Shown here one piece after another: positions 61,118 through 64,000 of a DNA stretch of 64,000 nucleotides. A model generated the notes under the pieces. That model saw only the letters and a list, made by a program, of their open reading frames with translations. It ran no database searches and was not told where the DNA came from. The DNA is taken from contig NZ_UWOT01000004.1 in assembly GCF_900604535.1 (NCBI RefSeq), positions 62,001 to 126,000 of the forward strand, given 5' to 3'. The first letter of the stretch is position 1. Every line of letters starts with the position of its first letter. This DNA is from Romboutsia_E sp900604535. GTDB lineage: Bacteria; Bacillota; Clostridia; Peptostreptococcales; Peptostreptococcaceae. The translations under genes were made by a program, and so were the position numbers.

Positions 61118-61525
61118 TTATATTATTGCCCATCCTAAAAGAGATCCTATTACTTTGCCTATCATCAAGGATATTACTACATATTTTAAATAATTCTTTG
61201 GTAGTTTTAAGCGTCTTGATATAACGGGAATATAATATATTACCTCAGTTAATCCAGAACTTAAAAAACCTAAAAATACACCATAAGATAATCCTGAAAT
61301 TATAGTTATTACCCTACCTTGATGTATTCCTAAATTATGAAGTGATAGTATGCTACCTATGAATGTACCTATTACTAATAAATTTTCATATACGCTTATA
61401 AACTGTTTTGTATTTGTAACATGAGATATTCTAGGTACAATACCTATTAAAATAAGTATTGATATTACTCCAGCTCCAACGATTATTCCCGATGATATTC
61501 CATAAACCACTAAAAAAAATTTCAC
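61118..61525 (-). CDS. spoVAB: Stage V sporulation protein AB (SpoVAB)
   Basis: 135 residues with four membrane helices. Start is GTG after AGGAAG. Pattern GISSGIIVGAG, GIVPRI, GSILSLHN and GFLSSGLTEVIYYIPVI fit SpoVAB, the small membrane protein between spoVAA and spoVAC. Its role in the channel is unclear. Confidence 0.9.
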   Translation of the reverse strand: MKFFLVVYGISSGIIVGAGVISILILIGIVPRISHVTNTKQFISVYENLLVIGTFIGSILSLHNLGIHQGRVITIISGLSYGVFLGFLSSGLTEVIYYIPVISRRLKLPKNYLKYVVISLMIGKVIGSLLGWAII

Positions 61526-61526
61526 A

Positions 61527-62117
61527 TTATTCTTCCTTACCTCTTAATTGATTTTCTATTTCCTTGTTCAAAGAAACCATCTTCAACTCCATAGGACTAG
61601 GCTCGTATTTTGAATAATTGGGAATAAATTTATTAAAAAACATAGCCACACCTATACCAATTCCTATTGAGTATGGAATTTGAAAGTATGGCAAATATTT
61701 TTTAGCATCTTTAGTTAATACTTCTACCATTTTATATTGAGATGAATACATATTTACATCTGCATGAAAATTCATAATTCCCATAATAGACCCCATAAAT
61801 ACTATTATTGATACTATTACTACTCTTATGTATTTAGTTCTATCTTTTTTAAATTTGTCAAAAAAGATAACTATATCATCACATTTCAAAAAGTTTATAC
61901 TTACCATTGGTAGATTTTCATTTATCCTTTCTATAATTTCACCTAAATGTATAACATCATATTTTAAGTCATTATCTTTATACTCTCTTATACATATCTC
62001 ATTTATTGTTGCATCTTTATTTTTAGGATAAACTTCATAAATATCTTTAATATATATATTCTTTGTATTTGAATGAAAAGGTTTTAACTTTTTAGGTATT
62101 AAGTAAATATAATCCAT
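61527..62117 (-). CDS. spoVAA: Stage V sporulation protein AA (SpoVAA)
   Basis: 196 residues: an N-terminal cytosolic domain (about 1-95, beginning MDYIYLIPKK) and two membrane helices (about 105-125 and 150-172). The ATG at 62117 follows GGGAGGG; the open frame upstream runs across the sigF terminator and is not coding. Presence of VAA and VAB marks a fuller operon than in C. difficile, which has only VAC, VAD and VAE. Confidence 0.88.
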   Translation of the reverse strand: MDYIYLIPKKLKPFHSNTKNIYIKDIYEVYPKNKDATINEICIREYKDNDLKYDVIHLGEIIERINENLPMVSINFLKCDDIVIFFDKFKKDRTKYIRVVIVSIIVFMGSIMGIMNFHADVNMYSSQYKMVEVLTKDAKKYLPYFQIPYSIGIGIGVAMFFNKFIPNYSKYEPSPMELKMVSLNKEIENQLRGKEE

Positions 62118-62155
62118 AGTTTGCACCCTCCCTTTATTTCTATTATTTGTTATAT

Positions 62156-62236
62156 AAAAAAAAATAAACCTTATTTTTATATAGCTAATTATTAGTATTG
62201 CACTAATCATAAATAACTATTAAAAGGTTTATTTTT
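62156..62236 (-). terminator. Terminator between sigF and spoVAA
   Basis: On the minus strand AAAAATAAACCTT and AAGGTTTATTTTT form a 13-bp stem, with an inner TTAGT/ACTAA hairpin in the loop, ending in nine T. It separates spoIIA from the spoVA operon, and spoVAA probably has its own sigma-G promoter within or near the loop. Confidence 0.75.
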
Positions 62237-62256
62237 GTATTTAATATTAATTTTTA

Positions 62257-63024
62257 TTAACTAATATAAGATTTTAATTTCGACAGTACTTTTTTCTCTA
62301 TTCTAGAAACTTGAACTTGAGATATATTTAATATATCTCCTATTTCACTTTGTGTTTTATCTTCAAAATATCTAAGAACAATAATTTGTCTCTCTCTTTT
62401 TTCTAGCTTATTAAGAACTTGCTTAAGAAGTAAATTATCAATTAACTTCTCTTCTTCATTCTCACCCTTTAAGCTTATTTTATCAATTAAACATATTGGA
62501 GATCCTTCTTCTTCATGAATTACTCCATGTAAATATTCAACTGAAAAGTTTGCTTCCATAGCCATTACTAAATCTTCTTTTTCAACATCTAGTTCCTTAG
62601 CTATTTCATCTACAGTAGGCTCTCTTCCTAATTTTTTAGTTAAAATTTCTTTTTGTGATTTTGCTTTTATAGCTGTTTGCTTTAATGATCTAGAAACTTT
62701 AACCATCCCGTCATCTCTTAGATATCTTTTTATCTCTCCTAATATCATTGGAACAGCATATGTAGAAAATTTCACATTAAATTTAGGATCAAATTTATAT
62801 ATAGATTTAATAAGGCCTATTGAGCCTAATTGGAATAAATCATCTCTATCATATCCTATATTAGAAAACTTAGATATTACACTTCTAACTAATCCTAAAT
62901 TATTTTTTATTAAAATTTCTTTGGCTTCTTCATCATTTTCATTTTGAACCTTTTTTATTAAATCTAACGTCTCTTCATGGCTGAGTAATTTCTTTTTTTC
63001 TTCTTTATTTGCAGTTATCCCCAT
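62257..63024 (-). CDS. sigF: Forespore sigma factor SigF
   Basis: 255 residues, sigma-70 family regions 2, 3 and 4. Recognisable: LVRSVISKFSNIGYDRDDLFQLG (region 2.1-2.2, shown as in LVRSVISKF and GYDRDDLFQLGSIG), FSTYAVPMILGEIKRYLRD (2.4) and LNISQVQVSRIEKKVL (4.2). The first compartment-specific sigma of the forespore, held by SpoIIAB. Start behind AGAGG. Confidence 0.97.
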   Translation of the reverse strand: MGITANKEEKKKLLSHEETLDLIKKVQNENDEEAKEILIKNNLGLVRSVISKFSNIGYDRDDLFQLGSIGLIKSIYKFDPKFNVKFSTYAVPMILGEIKRYLRDDGMVKVSRSLKQTAIKAKSQKEILTKKLGREPTVDEIAKELDVEKEDLVMAMEANFSVEYLHGVIHEEEGSPICLIDKISLKGENEEEKLIDNLLLKQVLNKLEKRERQIIVLRYFEDKTQSEIGDILNISQVQVSRIEKKVLSKLKSYIS

Positions 63025-63050
63025 AATAAAACCTCTATTCTTTTTGGATT

Positions 63051-63479
63051 TTATTTAGGTAAGTTTATATTTTTTAGCATAATAACTTTTGTACCTTCAT
63101 TTTTTATAGAACTTACCTTTACATCATCCATAAAGCTTTCCATAACAGAAAATCCCATTCCTGATCTCTCAAGCTCTGGCTTTGACGTATATAACGGTTG
63201 CATAGCCAAATCTACATCTTCTATTCCATTCCCTTTATCTTCAACTATAATCTCTATCTTATTGCCTTCTAATTTACATTTTAAATATACAAACTTGGAC
63301 TCATCTTCATCATAACCATGTATGATAGCATTTGTTACAGCTTCTGATACAGCTGTCTTTATGTCCGCTATTTCGTCTAAAGTAGGATCTAACTTTGCTG
63401 CAAAAGATGCTGCTATAACTCTAGCTAAACTTTCATTTTCAGATTTAGCAGAAAACTTAACTTCCATAATATTACTCAT
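63051..63479 (-). CDS. spoIIAB: Anti-sigma-F factor SpoIIAB
   Basis: 142 residues, GHKL serine kinase fold. N box AVTNAIIHGY, G1 DKGNGI and G2 GMGFSVM. Binds SigF or phosphorylates SpoIIAA. The ATG at 63479 lies 8 nt after AGGGGG; an earlier in-frame ATG is only 2 nt from it. Confidence 0.97.
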   Translation of the reverse strand: MSNIMEVKFSAKSENESLARVIAASFAAKLDPTLDEIADIKTAVSEAVTNAIIHGYDEDESKFVYLKCKLEGNKIEIIVEDKGNGIEDVDLAMQPLYTSKPELERSGMGFSVMESFMDDVKVSSIKNEGTKVIMLKNINLPK

Positions 63480-63492
63480 AAACATTTCCCCC

Positions 63493-63828
63493 TTACAAAG
63501 AACTTAATGCTTCTTCATATGTACTGCAAACTTTTATAATTTTGTTCATTCCTGATAAATCAAAAACCTTTTTTACTCTAGGACTTATGTTTATAACTGA
63601 TACAGTACCTTTTTCACTTGATATTTTTTTATATCTACCTATTATCACACCTATTCCTGAAGAATCCATGAAGTTAATATTTTCAAAATCAAAAACTATA
63701 TTTTTAACTGATCTTGTCATTAAAATATCATCAATTTCTTCTCTTATAGCACCTGCTATATGATGATCTAATTCTGTCATCTCAAATTTAACTAGCAAGT
63801 TTTTATTATTCAAAGAATATTTTACCAT
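63493..63828 (-). CDS. spoIIAA: Anti-sigma-F factor antagonist SpoIIAA
   Basis: 111 residues, STAS domain. The serine phosphorylated by SpoIIAB is in FMDSSGIGVI (near residue 58). A GGGGGG site precedes the ATG. First gene of the spoIIAA-spoIIAB-sigF operon. Confidence 0.97.
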   Translation of the reverse strand: MVKYSLNNKNLLVKFEMTELDHHIAGAIREEIDDILMTRSVKNIVFDFENINFMDSSGIGVIIGRYKKISSEKGTVSVINISPRVKKVFDLSGMNKIIKVCSTYEEALSSL

Positions 63829-63930
63829 TATTTGTCCCCCCTAATTAAAATTCATCTTAAAGTAAATAATCAAAACTCCAATGATAATCAATTCTATTAG
63901 ATTAATTTTTTATCCTTCAATGAATTTTAA

Positions 63931-64000
63931 CTAGTTTTGTTTTATTATGTCTACTAAAGTTTCATTATATGTTACTTGTCCTCCTAAATCTGATACACCG
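63931..64000 (-). CDS. C-terminal end of a dehydrogenase-like protein (partial)
   Basis: Only 22 codons to the TAG stop are here (ending GVSDLGGQVTYNETLVDIIK and QN). The xxDLGGxxxxxE pattern resembles the C-terminus of NAD-dependent isocitrate/isopropylmalate dehydrogenases. The rest of the gene is beyond the right edge, so the call is tentative. Confidence 0.45.
   Translation of the reverse strand, partial: GVSDLGGQVTYNETLVDIIKQN

Noticed and set aside
62118..62210. 31-codon upstream extension of SpoVAA
   Set aside because: It translates the sigF terminator; the ribosome site and family start point to 62117.
1..64000. tRNA, rRNA, CRISPR arrays, IS elements and prophage genes
   Set aside because: No cloverleaf, rRNA segments, regular direct repeats with spacers, transposase or phage proteins were found on reading both strands.

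Overview
The window is AT-rich, spore-former Firmicute chromosome. It carries spoIIAA-spoIIAB-sigF, a five-gene spoVA operon, yunB, a SpoIVB-type protease and the SCIFF peptide with its maturase. Gene order (hemZ, an MBL hydrolase, dtd, relA, apt, recJ; then scfB, scfA, yajC, tgt, queA, ruvB, ruvA, ruvC) and protein style point to the Peptostreptococcaceae, near Paraclostridium/Paeniclostridium/Clostridioides. No rRNA, tRNA, CRISPR array, prophage or insertion sequence with a transposase was recognised.

Layout. 1-18.4 kb is a minus-strand housekeeping block: heme synthesis, D-aminoacyl-tRNA editing, stringent response, adenine salvage, RecJ, a UbiB-type kinase, a gamma carbonic anhydrase-like protein, the SCIFF system, YajC, queuosine genes (tgt, queA), RuvABC and a BofC-like protein. 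18.5-25.4 kb is an accessory strip: small Cys-rich and hypothetical proteins, a YczE-like membrane protein, a polysaccharide deacetylase, a cold-shock protein, a TetR regulator divergent from a seven-TM protein resembling transmembrane terpene cyclases, a decayed gloA/marR pair and a small ferredoxin. 25.7-31.1 kb has yebC, nadE, two half-size TSUP transporters, a MutS-like membrane ATPase gene split by a probable frameshift, and an XRE regulator. 31.3-40.3 kb is a sialic acid/amino sugar island: nagR-nagA-nagB on plus, convergent with nanE-nanA-transporter-nanQ-nanK-rpiR on minus. Together these encode uptake and conversion of Neu5Ac through ManNAc, ManNAc-6-P, GlcNAc-6-P and GlcN-6-P to fructose-6-P. 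40.4-46.4 kb has a LytTR/DUF3021 pair, an IMPACT protein, a NUDIX protein, a HEAT protein, hflX and small proteins. 46.5-48.6 kb concerns metals: a cysteine-poor ribosomal protein S4 paralogue behind a duplicated operator-promoter, convergent with mntP, which sits behind a yybP-ykoY manganese riboswitch. 48.7-64 kb has an ABC-F ATPase, an NADH oxidase-like flavoprotein, a phospholipase C-like protein, a cell wall amidase, a possible spore surface protein, the SpoIVB paralogue, yunB, a class A PBP and the spoVA and spoIIA operons.

The most unusual feature is a family of six long imperfect palindromes (108-166 bp) at 664, 9024, 11284, 16171, 47523 and 48631. All fold into one long hairpin with a short apical stem (four of them GCAAGAY/GTCTTKC) and a 7-8 nt loop. 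The lower stems differ between copies yet stay paired. Five of six begin within about 10 nt of a stop codon. Other points worth following are the duplicated operator-promoter with an intervening structured leader before rpsD, the terpene cyclase-like gene with its 15-bp inverted repeat, and a 35-residue amphipathic peptide at the end of the nan operon. All calls come from reading the sequence; no database search was run.
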